From the NCBI GenBank assembly GCA_029262455.1, contig JAJCZJ010000063.1, positions 1-64,000 of the forward strand: a stretch of 64,000 nt of DNA, given 5' to 3'. Under the pieces are notes generated by a model. The model made no database searches, was not told where the DNA came from, and was given only the letters and a program-made list of their open reading frames with translations. Below are positions 7,409 through 16,157 of this stretch, one piece after another. The first letter of the stretch is position 1; every line of letters starts with the position of its first letter. Position numbers and translations under genes: made by a program. The DNA comes from Deltaproteobacteria bacterium (lineage in GTDB: Bacteria > Desulfobacterota > Binatia > HRBIN30 > CADEER01).

Positions 7409-8638
7409 ATGCTGGTGATGTCTCGTTCGCGGAGGGCTGCCCTTGCCGCATTGACGCTGCTCGTGATTGCTGCAGGATGCGGCGACGATGACGATGGCGG
7501 CTCCGCCCACCTCATCGCCGAGCTCGAGGCGACAGGTTTGGGCAAGTATCTCTCGCGTCCCGTCCCTGTGCCGACCGAGGATGAAGATGGCTGGGAGCGC
7601 TACGACTACGCGCCCAGCGACGACGGTCCGGTGTGCCTGCGTGGAACGCCCTACAAGCTCTATATCCGGCCGGGAACGATCAACAAAGTACTGTTCTACC
7701 TCGAGGGCGGCGGCGCTTGCTCGAACGAAGAAACCTGCCTGATCATGCCGACGGCCAAGGACCGATCGGATCCTATTCTTCCGCTGACGTTTCTCGACGA
7801 CGCCGGAGTGCTCGAAAGCGGTGACGACCGTAATCCCTACGACGGATGGCATACTCTCTTCGTGCCTTACTGCGACGGCGGATCGTTCTCGAGCGACAAC
7901 ATCGTCGACTACCCGAGCGGACGCGTCTACCATCGAGGGCTGGCCAATCTCTCAGCCGCGGTCGACGTGATGCGGGATCGTTTTCCCACTCCGACGGAGA
8001 TCACCGTGACCGGCAGCAGCGCAGGCGGGTTCGGGACGTTCCCCGGCTACGGAGTGATACGGCTTGCCTATCCTGACACGCCGATGTTGGTGCTCAACGA
8101 TTCCGGCCCCGGTCTGGGCAACGACGACGAGCAGACCCGGACAGAGCGTCAGGAGAACACGCGCTCTCGCGACATCGTGCCCTCGAGCTGTGTCGATTGT
8201 GCCGATCAGCTCGCTTTCCTCATCGACTGGTGGCTGCAACGAGACGATCGGCTTCGAGTCGGGCTGTTCAGCTACCTCGGGGACTTCGTCATCGCCGACG
8301 CGCTGGCGCTGAGCAGCGAGGAGTACGGTGAGCTGATGCGCGAAGTCACCGATGAGATCCACATGCGCCATCCCAATCGCTTCAAGCGTTTTCTGGTGAC
8401 CGGTCGAGCGCACACCATCTTGCTCGGCGCCGGACGGGGCCCCGAGGGCTTCGGGACCGAGGGAACCCTGTACACGCTGGCAATCGACGGTACCCAACTG
8501 ACCGACTGGATCTCCGACTTCATCGTCGACGGGCCGAGCTGGGCAGATCTAGTCGACTCCGATGCACAGTCCGAACCGGCTATCGGAGGGTCCTCGGAGG
8601 AGGGTGCCGACCTGCTGGGAAACGCCGGTGCCCCGTAG
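7409..8638 (+). CDS. Pectinacetylesterase/Notum-like lipoprotein esterase
   Basis: A 409-residue exported serine esterase. A lipobox (VIAAGC, Cys about 24) precedes an acidic GDDDDGG run. The body carries the family signatures FYLEGGGACSNEETC (oxyanion-hole region) and VTGSSAGGFGTF (nucleophile Ser), a Cys pair CVDCAD, and a late RAHTIL with the probable catalytic His. These match the pectinacetylesterase family, whose bacterial members have varied or unknown ester substrates. The start at 7409 follows gaggaaag with 6-nt spacing; ATG 7418 is an alternative. It lies 38 bp behind the selenoprotein gene. Confidence 0.8.
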   Translation: MLVMSRSRRAALAALTLLVIAAGCGDDDDGGSAHLIAELEATGLGKYLSRPVPVPTEDEDGWERYDYAPSDDGPVCLRGTPYKLYIRPGTINKVLFYLEGGGACSNEETCLIMPTAKDRSDPILPLTFLDDAGVLESGDDRNPYDGWHTLFVPYCDGGSFSSDNIVDYPSGRVYHRGLANLSAAVDVMRDRFPTPTEITVTGSSAGGFGTFPGYGVIRLAYPDTPMLVLNDSGPGLGNDDEQTRTERQENTRSRDIVPSSCVDCADQLAFLIDWWLQRDDRLRVGLFSYLGDFVIADALALSSEEYGELMREVTDEIHMRHPNRFKRFLVTGRAHTILLGAGRGPEGFGTEGTLYTLAIDGTQLTDWISDFIVDGPSWADLVDSDAQSEPAIGGSSEEGADLLGNAGAP

Positions 8639-8691
8639 TGTCGATTCGACGCGGGTTCGGAAGCTAGAGCCCCAGCAGAAGGAACTCTGTT

Positions 8692-9081
8692 ATGAAGAAA
8701 GCCTTGCGCGTCATTTCCATCGCGATCGGTGTGCTGTCGTTTGCCACCGCAATGCAATTCGTCTTCGTGCCGGCCCGCGTCGCGGAGAGGCTGGGCATGC
8801 CGGTACTCGAGGGGGTCGGCGCGAGCACTCAGCTCGGTGACATCGGGGCGCTCTTCCTTGCCGTGGCGGTATTCGTCGGGCTGGCCCAGCGGCCGGGGCA
8901 GGCGCGACTCTTGCTCGTCCCGGCAATCCTGGTGGGATGCGCCGCCGTCATGCGAACACTCGTCTTCGTCGCTGGTCATGCGCCCTTCGCGCCCCAATTC
9001 ATCCTGCCCGAAGTGGTGATGCCGTTACTGCTCGTCGCGGCAGCGCGGGCACGCGCTGACGAGACCGGCGAGACACCGTAG
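8692..9081 (+). CDS. Small integral membrane protein of unknown function
   Basis: 129 residues with about four hydrophobic segments (roughly 6-26, 48-66, 72-92, 100-118) and short polar loops. The pattern resembles small DUF4345/DoxX-like membrane proteins, but I see no diagnostic motif. The start follows gaaggaactctgtt. It lies 53 bp after the esterase lipoprotein and 11 bp before a decayed dehydrogenase gene. Confidence 0.6.
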   Translation: MKKALRVISIAIGVLSFATAMQFVFVPARVAERLGMPVLEGVGASTQLGDIGALFLAVAVFVGLAQRPGQARLLLVPAILVGCAAVMRTLVFVAGHAPFAPQFILPEVVMPLLLVAAARARADETGETP

Positions 9082-9092
9082 GTAGGAAGACC

Positions 9093-9354
9093 ATGAAGAG
9101 CGTTCTCATCACGGGAGCTTCGACGGGCAGCGGGCGCCGCATTCGATGCTCTCAGGGAGGGCGCGACGATGATGGAGCGCCGTGCGGTATCCGTCGCCAA
9201 GGTTGTCGAGGAGGCACTCTCGACGGCGAAGCCACGCCCCCGCTATTTGGTCGGTATCGACGCCAAGTTTCAGGCTCTGATGACGCGATTTCTACCCGAT
9301 CGGGTGCGCGACGCGCTGATCCTGCGTATCATGCGGTATCCGCGCGGCGCATAG
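9093..9354 (+). pseudogene. Short-chain dehydrogenase remnant with internal deletion
   Basis: The first codons give MKSVLITGASTGSG, the N-terminal strand and cofactor glycine motif of a short-chain dehydrogenase, preceded by an SD (taggaag). After about 15 residues the frame shifts, and from 9169 another frame encodes a typical C-terminus (MMERRAVSVAKVVEEALS, PRYLVGIDAK). The catalytic Tyr-x3-Lys core of about 180 residues is absent. An internal deletion has fused the two ends out of frame. Confidence 0.7.
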
Positions 9355-9444
9355 CGAGACCCGATGGAGTGATGCAGCTTCGGGCAGGTTGACCGAGAGG
9401 ATCCGGGTCACAACGCCGAAGCGTAGGACTCCAGGTCTACGCAG

Positions 9445-9921
9445 TTGGGGGAAAGCACGCATGTTGCCGGTGTGGACCCGGCTTCGACTTACGTCGGGGT
9501 CTGGCTGCTCGATCGGGACGCTTCCGAACCGATTGAACCTCTACTGAAGTTGATGGAGGTATCGTAGTTCGTACGCAAGATGGCAGCCGTCGCAACTCCG
9601 ACCCTCACGATCAGTGCACGCGGCGACGGCAAGCTGCGCATGATCAATCAGAATGCGATCCGAACGACCGACCGCACCATCGTCGCCGACGGTAGCGAGC
9701 GAGAAACGGAGGACGCCCTCGGCCGTAAAGTCATTGAGAGCGCCACCTGGGACACACTGGGGCAGCTCGTGGTCACTCAGAAAAACCACATCGAGGCCGA
9801 CCGCGTCGTCGAAGTCACTTCCACTTGGGCTCGCGTCGGGGAAACCCTCCGGCTGACCCTGCGCGCCGACTCGGAGGAGCGGCCCTTGTCGATTCGACGC
9901 GTGTTTCGCCCGAAGCCGTGA
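9445..9921 (+). pseudogene. Lipocalin-like small protein gene interrupted by an in-frame TAG
   Basis: A downstream open frame (9580-9921, 113 residues) reads as the larger part of a beta-rich lipocalin/fatty-acid-binding-like protein (TLTISARGDGKLRMI, IRRVFRPKP at the end). In the same frame immediately upstream, codons from about 9445 to 9564 encode GVWLLDRDASEPIEPLLKLM, the kind of N-terminus such proteins have. The two parts are separated only by TAG at 9565-9567. This looks like one gene with a single nonsense codon. Function unknown; the family assignment is tentative. Confidence 0.5.
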
Positions 9922-9933
9922 GCCAGCGACGGA

Positions 9934-10581
9934 CTACGAGACCGCGTCGGCCCTGCGATTGCCGGCTCTCGAGCGCTTGCCGGTGGGGGCCTGCAACACG
10001 GCGTGCGTCGCTCCGCGCAGCACCCGCGTCGCCGCAGCGACGGAGAGGTTCTCGTGGCGGCGCAGCTCTTCCCAATAACTGAAGGACAGTAAGACTCGCA
10101 GCGCCGCGACGCGGCTGCTGCGCTCGGCCTCCGTCAGCGCGTCGAGCTCTTTGGCGAAGACGCGCCGGACGCCGCGGCGAACCTTCGAGCGTAGCAAAGC
10201 ATGGCGCTCCCGGATTACCTCTGAGTACGGTTCGGACAGCGCTGCGGCACGTCGTACGGGCGCGATCAACTCGTTGCGTCGGGCCGCGTTGGCAACCATC
10301 CCATCGAGGCGCTCGTCCAAAGTCCCCTCGGTGACGATCGGCGGTAGCTCTTTGAGAATTCGCTTGGTGTGGAGCTCGGCGACCTCGTTCTGCAGCGCTT
10401 CGAGGTTGTCAAAATGTCGAAAGACGGCACGCGTCGACACGTTGGCCCGTTTCGAAATCACCTCAGCCGACGGACGCAGGATCCCATCCTCGAGACAATC
10501 CAGCATCGCCTCCGCTACCGCCGCCCGCGTCCGCTCGGAGCGGGCGAATCGTCCGTCGGTCGCCTTCCTCGCTGCATCCAT
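9934..10581 (-). CDS. TetR-family transcriptional regulator
   Basis: 215 residues with an N-terminal TetR helix-turn-helix: helices near 14-33, then SAEVISKRANVSTRAVFRHFDN at about 38-59, followed by a variable all-helical ligand domain. It lies 107 bp beyond the 3' end of the sulfatase gene on the same strand, so it may be read from that transcript. A candidate inverted repeat at 12400-12426 between the sulfatase and metallo-beta-lactamase genes could be its operator (inference). Confidence 0.85.
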   Translation of the reverse strand: MDAARKATDGRFARSERTRAAVAEAMLDCLEDGILRPSAEVISKRANVSTRAVFRHFDNLEALQNEVAELHTKRILKELPPIVTEGTLDERLDGMVANAARRNELIAPVRRAAALSEPYSEVIRERHALLRSKVRRGVRRVFAKELDALTEAERSSRVAALRVLLSFSYWEELRRHENLSVAAATRVLRGATHAVLQAPTGKRSRAGNRRADAVS

Positions 10582-10688
10582 CCTCGACTTCTACCTCTCC
10601 GAGCGCGACCCATTTTTGGCGCGCGTCGACTCGCTGGTGTGTTCGTAGACTCTCATCATCTAGCGCCGAGAAACTTCTCGTCAAGGCG

Positions 10689-12344
10689 CTAGTTCGACCA
10701 AAAGATGTACTCGTCGTCAGGAGCGTCCGCTTGGCTCAGGTCCTTGTCGAGGTTGATCGCCGTCGAGATCTGCGCCGGCCAGGCCGGTGGCGCCTGCTCT
10801 GCGTTGTGCGCCGCCAGCGCCGCTTCCAGTTCGGCGAGCTTGTCGGGACGCTCCGCCGACAGATCGTTGCGCTCGTAGGGGTCGCTCTTCAGGTCGAATA
10901 ACCAACGTCGCCCGGGCGGGTCGCTGAGGTCGAGCTTCCAGCCGTCGACGAGCGCACTCTGCGAGGCACCGCTTCGCCAGAACAGGGATCGGTGGGGAAC
11001 GCCATCGGCCGCGCTGGTGACGAAGGGAACCAGATCGACGCCGTCCATCTTTCGATCGGTAGGCAGCTGCGCTCCGGCGGCGGCCGCGGCGGTGGCGTAC
11101 ATGTCGAAATGGTGCACCGGGGGATCGAAGGTACGACCGGCCGGAATTCGCGCCGGCCACTTGGCGAAGAACGGGACGTGGATGCCGCCTTCGAACAACG
11201 TGATCTTCCAGCCGCGAAACGGCTGGTTGACGTTCGGCAAGCCGATGTAGCCGGCACCGCCGTTGTCCGAGGTGAAAAGGACGAGCGTGTTCTCCTCGAG
11301 GCCGTTGCGCTCGAGAGCGTCGAGAACTCGTCCGACGCCGCGATCGAGGCTGCGAATCATCGCCGCGTAGACGCGCTCGCGATGGAGCTCGATGTGGGAC
11401 AAGGCATCGTAGTCCTCACGCGTCGCCTGTAACGGCGTATGCGGCGCCCAGTGTGCCAAGTAGAGGAAGAAGGGGCGATCCTTGTTGGCTTCGATCACTT
11501 CGACGGCGTGCTCGGTGAAGTAGTCGGTTAGGTAGGCGTTCGGCGCGAACGCCTCGCCACCGTTGAAGGACACGGCGAAGCGCATCGCTGCCCATAGAAA
11601 GCGGTCGATCGGGTCGAAGTCTTGTTTCGAATTGACGACGTCGGCGCTGTCTTCTGGTAAATACAGGCCGCTCGCCATCAGCAGGCTCTCGTCGAACCCC
11701 TGATCCTGTGGCGCCATGCCGTTCGTTCGGCCGAGATGCCATTTGCCGATGTGAGCCGTGTAGTAGCCGCGTCTCGCGAGCAACTCCGCCAGGGTGATTT
11801 CGGACGCCGGCATCCCCATCTCTTCGAAGGGCACCGAGTCCGCGTCGTGCAATATTGTGTCACGCAGTCGGCCGGGCGGAGGTTGGAAGAGCGAAGCCAG
11901 CTGCATCATGCCGGGCGGCGTCGGGGTGAACTCGAAGCCGAAGCGGGTGCCGTAGCGGCCCGACATGAGAGCCGCCCGTGAAGGCGCACAAGTGCCGTTG
12001 GCGGCGTAACCGTTGACGAAGCTCACTCCGTCAGCAGCGATCGAGTCGATGTGCGGCGTCGGCACCGTTCCGTCGGCGACACCACCGCCGTTGAAGGTCA
12101 GGTCGTTCCAGCCGAGATCATCGGCAAGGATCAAGATGATGTTGGGCGGCCGTTCGCTTGGCGCCCTACCCTGCGGGTCGACCCCGGAAGCCCACGAGAT
12201 ATCTCGGTATGGCCCCACCGGGACCCGGCGCTTCACCATCACCCCGACCAGCTTGAGCGCAATCTCCTGGCGATTCGCGTATACCAGGCTACCGATCGCC
12301 GCGACTACCCCGAGGGCGATCGCCCACTTCCTGCCTCGTGTCAT
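10689..12344 (-). CDS. Arylsulfatase-family sulfatase
   Basis: 551 residues with an N-terminal hydrophobic segment (about 6-22) that exports or anchors the enzyme. The metal site ILADDLGWND (Asp75, Asp76) and the sulfatase signature C119-A-P-S-R123 are present. Cys119 would be matured to formylglycine by a sulfatase-modifying enzyme not seen here. Further family blocks are IGKWHLG near 200 and FTSDNGG near 360. The protein should hydrolyse sulfate esters in the periplasm; the substrate is unknown. It is divergently transcribed from the metallo-beta-lactamase lipoprotein with a 143-bp shared control region. Confidence 0.9.
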   Translation of the reverse strand: MTRGRKWAIALGVVAAIGSLVYANRQEIALKLVGVMVKRRVPVGPYRDISWASGVDPQGRAPSERPPNIILILADDLGWNDLTFNGGGVADGTVPTPHIDSIAADGVSFVNGYAANGTCAPSRAALMSGRYGTRFGFEFTPTPPGMMQLASLFQPPPGRLRDTILHDADSVPFEEMGMPASEITLAELLARRGYYTAHIGKWHLGRTNGMAPQDQGFDESLLMASGLYLPEDSADVVNSKQDFDPIDRFLWAAMRFAVSFNGGEAFAPNAYLTDYFTEHAVEVIEANKDRPFFLYLAHWAPHTPLQATREDYDALSHIELHRERVYAAMIRSLDRGVGRVLDALERNGLEENTLVLFTSDNGGAGYIGLPNVNQPFRGWKITLFEGGIHVPFFAKWPARIPAGRTFDPPVHHFDMYATAAAAAGAQLPTDRKMDGVDLVPFVTSAADGVPHRSLFWRSGASQSALVDGWKLDLSDPPGRRWLFDLKSDPYERNDLSAERPDKLAELEAALAAHNAEQAPPAWPAQISTAINLDKDLSQADAPDDEYIFWSN

Positions 12345-12399
12345 TTCCGACCTCGCCTTCTATTCAGTTCCGAACCCTTACCCTATTGGCACCGGAGCT

Positions 12400-12426
12400 G
12401 ACAATACGTCTTCATCAAGTATTGAC
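12400..12426. promoter_or_regulatory. Candidate operator, inverted repeat
   Basis: Arms GACAATAC (12400-12407) and GTATTGAC (12419-12426) match as an inverted repeat at 7 of 8 positions with an 11-bp spacer, in the divergent control region between sulfatase and metallo-beta-lactamase genes. TTGACA at 12422-12427 could also be a -35 box. The TetR protein at 9934-10581 is the nearest candidate ligand. Confidence 0.4.
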
Positions 12427-12487
12427 ACTGGCGGTGACGACACTTAGGGCATGCGGAGTCGAAAGGATACGAAAAGGGGTTCCACTC

Positions 12488-13666
12488 ATGACCAAAGTCC
12501 ACCGCCTGGTTGCCTCGCCGGCCCGCCCGGGCCTGTTCGCAAAGCAGCTCTGCCTGCTCATGGCGCTCTCTGTCGTCGCGGCGGCGGTCGGTTGCGGGTC
12601 CGACTCGGACGCGATGGCGTCGTCGGCGATGTGCTTCGACACCGCCCCCTTGCCGATCGGCGAGAGCATCCCCTCCATCGACGCCGAATGCGCGCCGACG
12701 TCCAGAGCAGCCGGGGCGGCATTCGCCGGCCTCTCGCAGGAGGGGGCCACCACCGCAGGCTTGCCGGGCGAGGAAGCCATCACCATCGTCACTTGCGGGA
12801 CCGGGACACCCATTCCATCCGACCGCGCTCAGTCGTGCACGGCGGTCTTGGTCAACGACCTATTCCTGCTCTTCGACGCCGGCGACGGCGCCGTACGCTC
12901 GATCGAGCAGCACCCGTTGCCGATCCAGGACATCGACGCCGTCTTCCTCACTCATTACCACTCCGACCACATCGCCGATCTCGGTGAGGTGATCAGTCGA
13001 AGCTGGATCCTCGGACGCAGCCAAAACCTACCAGTCTACGGAGGGCCCGGAGTCTCGCGGGTGGTCCGCGGGTTCAACGCGATCTACGCCCTCGACGACA
13101 ACTACCGGACTACGCACCACGGTGAGGACCTGCTGCCGCCGGAGTTCGCCGGCGCCCTCCCCGAGCTGATTGAGGACCCAGACGGCAACGCCCGCATCGT
13201 CTACGAGCGCGACGGTGTCACCGTCTCGGCGTTCCGGGTCAATCACCCGCCGATCGAGCCGGCGCTCGGATTCCGCATCGAGTATGGAGGTCGATCGATC
13301 GTCATCAGCGGAGACACCACCGAAACCGAGAGCTTGCTGGAGGCGAGCCGCAACGCCGACGTGCTGGTCGCGGAAGTGCTGAGCGAGGAGCTGACGGAAA
13401 CCCTCGAATGCGGGCTGAAGAATGCCGGCAATTCGCGCACCGCGACACTCGTCCGCGATGTCCGCACTTACCACATCGGTACGACCGAGTTAGCTCAACT
13501 CGCCGAAAATGCGGGCGTCCAGACGCTCGTGCTGACTCACATCGTACCTGGCTTCGACAACGGCTCCCCTCAAGTCGAAACCTTCTTCACGACACCGATG
13601 TCGAGAATTTTCACGGGCGAGCTGATCGCCGCGAACGACGGTACGACTTTGGAGATCGGACTCTAG
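12488..13666 (+). CDS. Metallo-beta-lactamase-fold lipoprotein
   Basis: 392 residues from ATG 12488 (SD aaggggt). A signal peptide ends in a lipobox (AAAVGC) followed by Ser/Asp residues. The zinc motif THYHSDH lies in LTHYHSDHIADLGE, and later strands carry the second-shell Asp (ISGDTTET) and a His in LTHIVPG, as in RNase Z/arylsulfatase-type metallo-hydrolases. Because it is exported, a role on RNA is unlikely; ester or sulfate-ester hydrolysis would fit the divergent sulfatase neighbour (inference). Confidence 0.85.
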   Translation: MTKVHRLVASPARPGLFAKQLCLLMALSVVAAAVGCGSDSDAMASSAMCFDTAPLPIGESIPSIDAECAPTSRAAGAAFAGLSQEGATTAGLPGEEAITIVTCGTGTPIPSDRAQSCTAVLVNDLFLLFDAGDGAVRSIEQHPLPIQDIDAVFLTHYHSDHIADLGEVISRSWILGRSQNLPVYGGPGVSRVVRGFNAIYALDDNYRTTHHGEDLLPPEFAGALPELIEDPDGNARIVYERDGVTVSAFRVNHPPIEPALGFRIEYGGRSIVISGDTTETESLLEASRNADVLVAEVLSEELTETLECGLKNAGNSRTATLVRDVRTYHIGTTELAQLAENAGVQTLVLTHIVPGFDNGSPQVETFFTTPMSRIFTGELIAANDGTTLEIGL

Positions 13667-13725
13667 AAGTCCAATGGTGAACGGGTCTCATTTCGTGCCG
13701 ACCTCCGACATCCTGCTGCCCTTCT

Positions 13726-14069
13726 GCGCGAATGACGACAGTTCGACCAATCGGGCAAACACAGCGCCAATTCGGTAGGCTATCGAGGATCTCCTTGTTG
13801 GGCGATACTGTGGGTCGGAAGGTGCCTCGTGAATTCGATCCCATGGGACACTCTTGGGACAGTTGCCCCCAACAACCGCCAGTGACTAACGCAAACCGGC
13901 AACAGTCGCGATCGCGCAAATCCGTTGGAGCGGAACGGTTTGCAGTCGACGAAAGCTGTCGTGAGTTGCGCCGCTCCTGATTACGAATCAGCTGCTCTAC
14001 CAACTGAGCTACGTCAGCATACCGAAGCTTTTCAAAGCCTTAGATGACGCCGGTTCCGAAGCCAAGACC
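13726..14069. repeat. Attachment-site-like direct repeat, copy 2
   Basis: The second imperfect copy of the 2941-3285 unit, in the same orientation, 10.8 kb away. The gtgggacac..ttgggacagtt..cccccaacaa block is at 13843-13875, the tRNA half at 13978-14018 and gaagccaagacc at 14058-14069. The stretch between copies of the block and the tRNA half has diverged most. From 14070 to 14255 I see no gene. Confidence 0.65.
13978..14018 (-). repeat. 5' half of tRNA-Thr(CGT), copy 2
   Basis: Identical over 41 nt to 3194-3234: acceptor strand GCTGACG, D arm, and anticodon loop TTCGTAA. The following bases read TCAGG, again not completing the stem, and no 3' half follows. It is a fragment, not a functional tRNA. 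Confidence 0.8.
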
Positions 14070-14255
14070 ACTGCGGGACATTTTTGGTGGCGCACCTGGA
14101 ATCAACGGGCACCAGCCGAAGATCCGGGGGTACCGCTTTCACCGAGCCCGGCTTATATCCGACGCCTCCGAGGGAGGGAAGCACCCGGACACGTCAACGG
14201 TCCGTGAGTCGGTTGACCGAAGCACTTCGACGAGCGGGTATTCCCCGACGACAAT

Positions 14256-14522
14256 TCACGCGGCGCGGCGTCTTTGCTCGGCGACATGCAGATCCCAAGT
14301 CGCCTGCAGGTTCATCCACAGCTTTGCCGTGGTACCAAGGGCGTCCGCCAGATCCAACGCTGCATCGGCCGTGATCCCACGCTTCCCGCGGACTAGCTCA
14401 TTGAGCCGCGTCCTGGTCCACCCCAAGTTCCCCGCCAGGGCTGTTTGGGTCATGCCAGCGGGCTCGAGGAACTCCTCCCGGAGAATCTCGCCGGGATGGA
14501 AGGGATTGCGCGGCTGTTTCAT
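14256..14522 (-). CDS. higA: HigA-type antitoxin
   Basis: 88 residues. The N-terminus NPFHPGEILREEFLEP is the hallmark of HigA/VapI-type antitoxins, and a helix-turn-helix follows (MTQTALAGNLGWTRTRLNELVRGKR, about 24-48). It binds and neutralises the upstream HigB toxin and represses their operon. It starts 25 bp downstream of higB on the same strand, the toxin-first order typical of HigBA. Confidence 0.9.
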   Translation of the reverse strand: MKQPRNPFHPGEILREEFLEPAGMTQTALAGNLGWTRTRLNELVRGKRGITADAALDLADALGTTAKLWMNLQATWDLHVAEQRRRAA

Positions 14523-14547
14523 CTATCTCGCTCCTGCTCCATTTCTC

Positions 14548-14838
14548 TCAATGGTAATCGATCACTCGCACTCCCAGGGCGTTGCCGTTCTTCCACTGAA
14601 ATATGACTCGCCATTGGTCGTTGATCCGAATCGAATGATACCCCTTGAATTCTCCCTTGAGCGAGCCGAGCCGATTTCCAGGCGGTACTCGCAGGTCTCG
14701 CAATTCAGCCGCGTCGTGCAGGTAGAGTAGTTTACGGCGCGCGCTCCGCCGAATCTCCGGCGGGAAGGCGCGCACTGCTTTGCTTTGTCGGTCATCGAAA
14801 AGATCCTCAGCCAGTCGATTGCCGAAGCTGATGATCAT
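14548..14838 (-). CDS. higB: HigB-type toxin (RelE-fold mRNase)
   Basis: 96 residues, the normal length for HigB. It contains the family blocks KLLYLHDAAELRDLRVPPGNRLG, LKGEFKGYHSIRINDQWRVIF and the ending VIDYH. HigB cleaves mRNA on the ribosome. Its own start is at 14838, with higA immediately downstream. The position next to a tRNA-half repeat fits a mobile or stabilising module. Confidence 0.9.
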   Translation of the reverse strand: MIISFGNRLAEDLFDDRQSKAVRAFPPEIRRSARRKLLYLHDAAELRDLRVPPGNRLGSLKGEFKGYHSIRINDQWRVIFQWKNGNALGVRVIDYH

Positions 14839-14934
14839 ATTGCGAGGTTACGGTAACTCGATAACCGATGCAAACCAGTTCTCGCGAGGGCTCGAGCCGA
14901 CTCCCAGACCAGCACGACTGCTGAAGTAGACGCC

Positions 14935-15504
14935 TCATCTCTCATCCTTCAGCCTGCGTGCCTCTTCCAGGGCCTTTTCCCAGCGGTCGGCGAAGCCGAA
15001 TTGGCTTAGCCACCCTTCGATGTAGGCATCGTCCAGGTCGGCGATGGCGTCGATGATCGCGGCGACGGCCTCGTAGTCGTGTGGTCGCCCGGCGATTAGC
15101 TTGTAGACGATGAGGTCTTCCGGAGTAACGATCAAGATCTCGTTCTTCTCGAGCGTAAGCGTCGCCGCTCGCTTGATCGCCGACTCCTCGAACGGTGTAG
15201 CGGCGATCAGAATGTCGATGCGCGGTAGTTCAGGATGCGCCAGGCGAAGCGATTCTGATCGGTTGCTGCGCACTTGGGGTTCCCAACCTGCTTCCCTAAA
15301 CGCTTCAATGACGGCAACAGTTTCCACCGCTGACGCCTTCATCGCAAAATCGACATCCTGCGTCGCGCGCGCCTCTTTGCGATAGAGGTTCGCCGCCATT
15401 CCGCCCAACAGTGCATGCGCGATCCCGACCGAAGACAGGACCTGGTGCGCAATCAGAATCGCGTCTACCAGTCGGTTGCCCGACCGTCTCTGACTCTCTA
15501 CCAC
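14935..15504 (-). CDS. AbiEii/MNT-like nucleotidyltransferase (probable toxin of a TA pair)
   Basis: 189 residues from a GTG start at 15504. An N-terminal nucleotidyltransferase fold is visible: the LLGGMAANLYRKEARATQDVDFAM segment holds the G-G and D-V-D metal motif (D50-V-D52), with a further Asp in RIDILIA. It ends with a charged helical tail. Proteins of this type transfer nucleotides to RNA or proteins and often act as toxins with a regulatory partner. The XRE gene ends 8 bp upstream on the same strand, which supports a two-gene unit. Confidence 0.7.
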   Translation of the reverse strand: MVESQRRSGNRLVDAILIAHQVLSSVGIAHALLGGMAANLYRKEARATQDVDFAMKASAVETVAVIEAFREAGWEPQVRSNRSESLRLAHPELPRIDILIAATPFEESAIKRAATLTLEKNEILIVTPEDLIVYKLIAGRPHDYEAVAAIIDAIADLDDAYIEGWLSQFGFADRWEKALEEARRLKDER

Positions 15505-15512
15505 CGGGCGAC

Positions 15513-15944
15513 TCAGGTAATCGTCGATCGCTCGATCACTTGGGTCTGTTCGCGCAGCGCTCGATCCACTTCCTCCAAGCGCACAGCCGGATCTACCGGG
15601 AATCGCGTAGCCGTCGGCGGACGATCGAGCAACGCGCGCTCGCGCAGAACGCGCAGAGAAACGTCGGTACCGACGATTCTCACCAACTCGGCAATCGCTG
15701 GATACAATCCAGCGTCGGTATCAGGTCGGCGGCGCTCGCTAAGCGAGACCTTCGAGGCAACATTCCTTCGGCCACCTTCCAACAACCAATGTAGCCGCTT
15801 AGCCGTACCCGGACCCGGTGCAGTCGCTCCGCGCTCCCAACGCGACACCGACATCGGATCCACACCCAAATGTTCGGCCAGCATTTTCTGCGTCCAACCC
15901 AATTCAAGCCGCTTTCGCGCAATCGACTGCGCCAATTTCTCCAT
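15513..15944 (-). CDS. XRE-family helix-turn-helix regulator (probable antitoxin)
   Basis: 143 residues. An N-terminal XRE helix-turn-helix (IARKRLELGWTQKMLAEHLG, then DPMSVSRWERG, about 8-39) is followed by a helical partner-binding region. It precedes the nucleotidyltransferase by 8 bp, so it likely represses the operon and may antagonise the toxin. Confidence 0.75.
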   Translation of the reverse strand: MEKLAQSIARKRLELGWTQKMLAEHLGVDPMSVSRWERGATAPGPGTAKRLHWLLEGGRRNVASKVSLSERRRPDTDAGLYPAIAELVRIVGTDVSLRVLRERALLDRPPTATRFPVDPAVRLEEVDRALREQTQVIERSTIT

Positions 15945-16157
15945 CCGCTGATCATAGGCGCTGCCTAGGCAGATGTCTAGACACTATATTTCGCAACTTT
16001 CACAAGCCCGCGCTGTGGCGGGCGAGAGTCGCCCGACCTTGAAGCCGCCGACGTCGCGCGGTCTAGCATCGATGATCGTCGCGATCGAAGGAATCGTCAG
16101 ACCGGTCGAGCAGGATGGATCGGTTGCGGGCACGATGCTCATCGCGGCCTCCTCACG

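Noticed and set aside
9565-9567. TAG considered as pyrrolysine
   Set aside because: No sign of methylamine methyltransferases or pyl genes; a simple nonsense mutation next to other decayed genes is far more likely.
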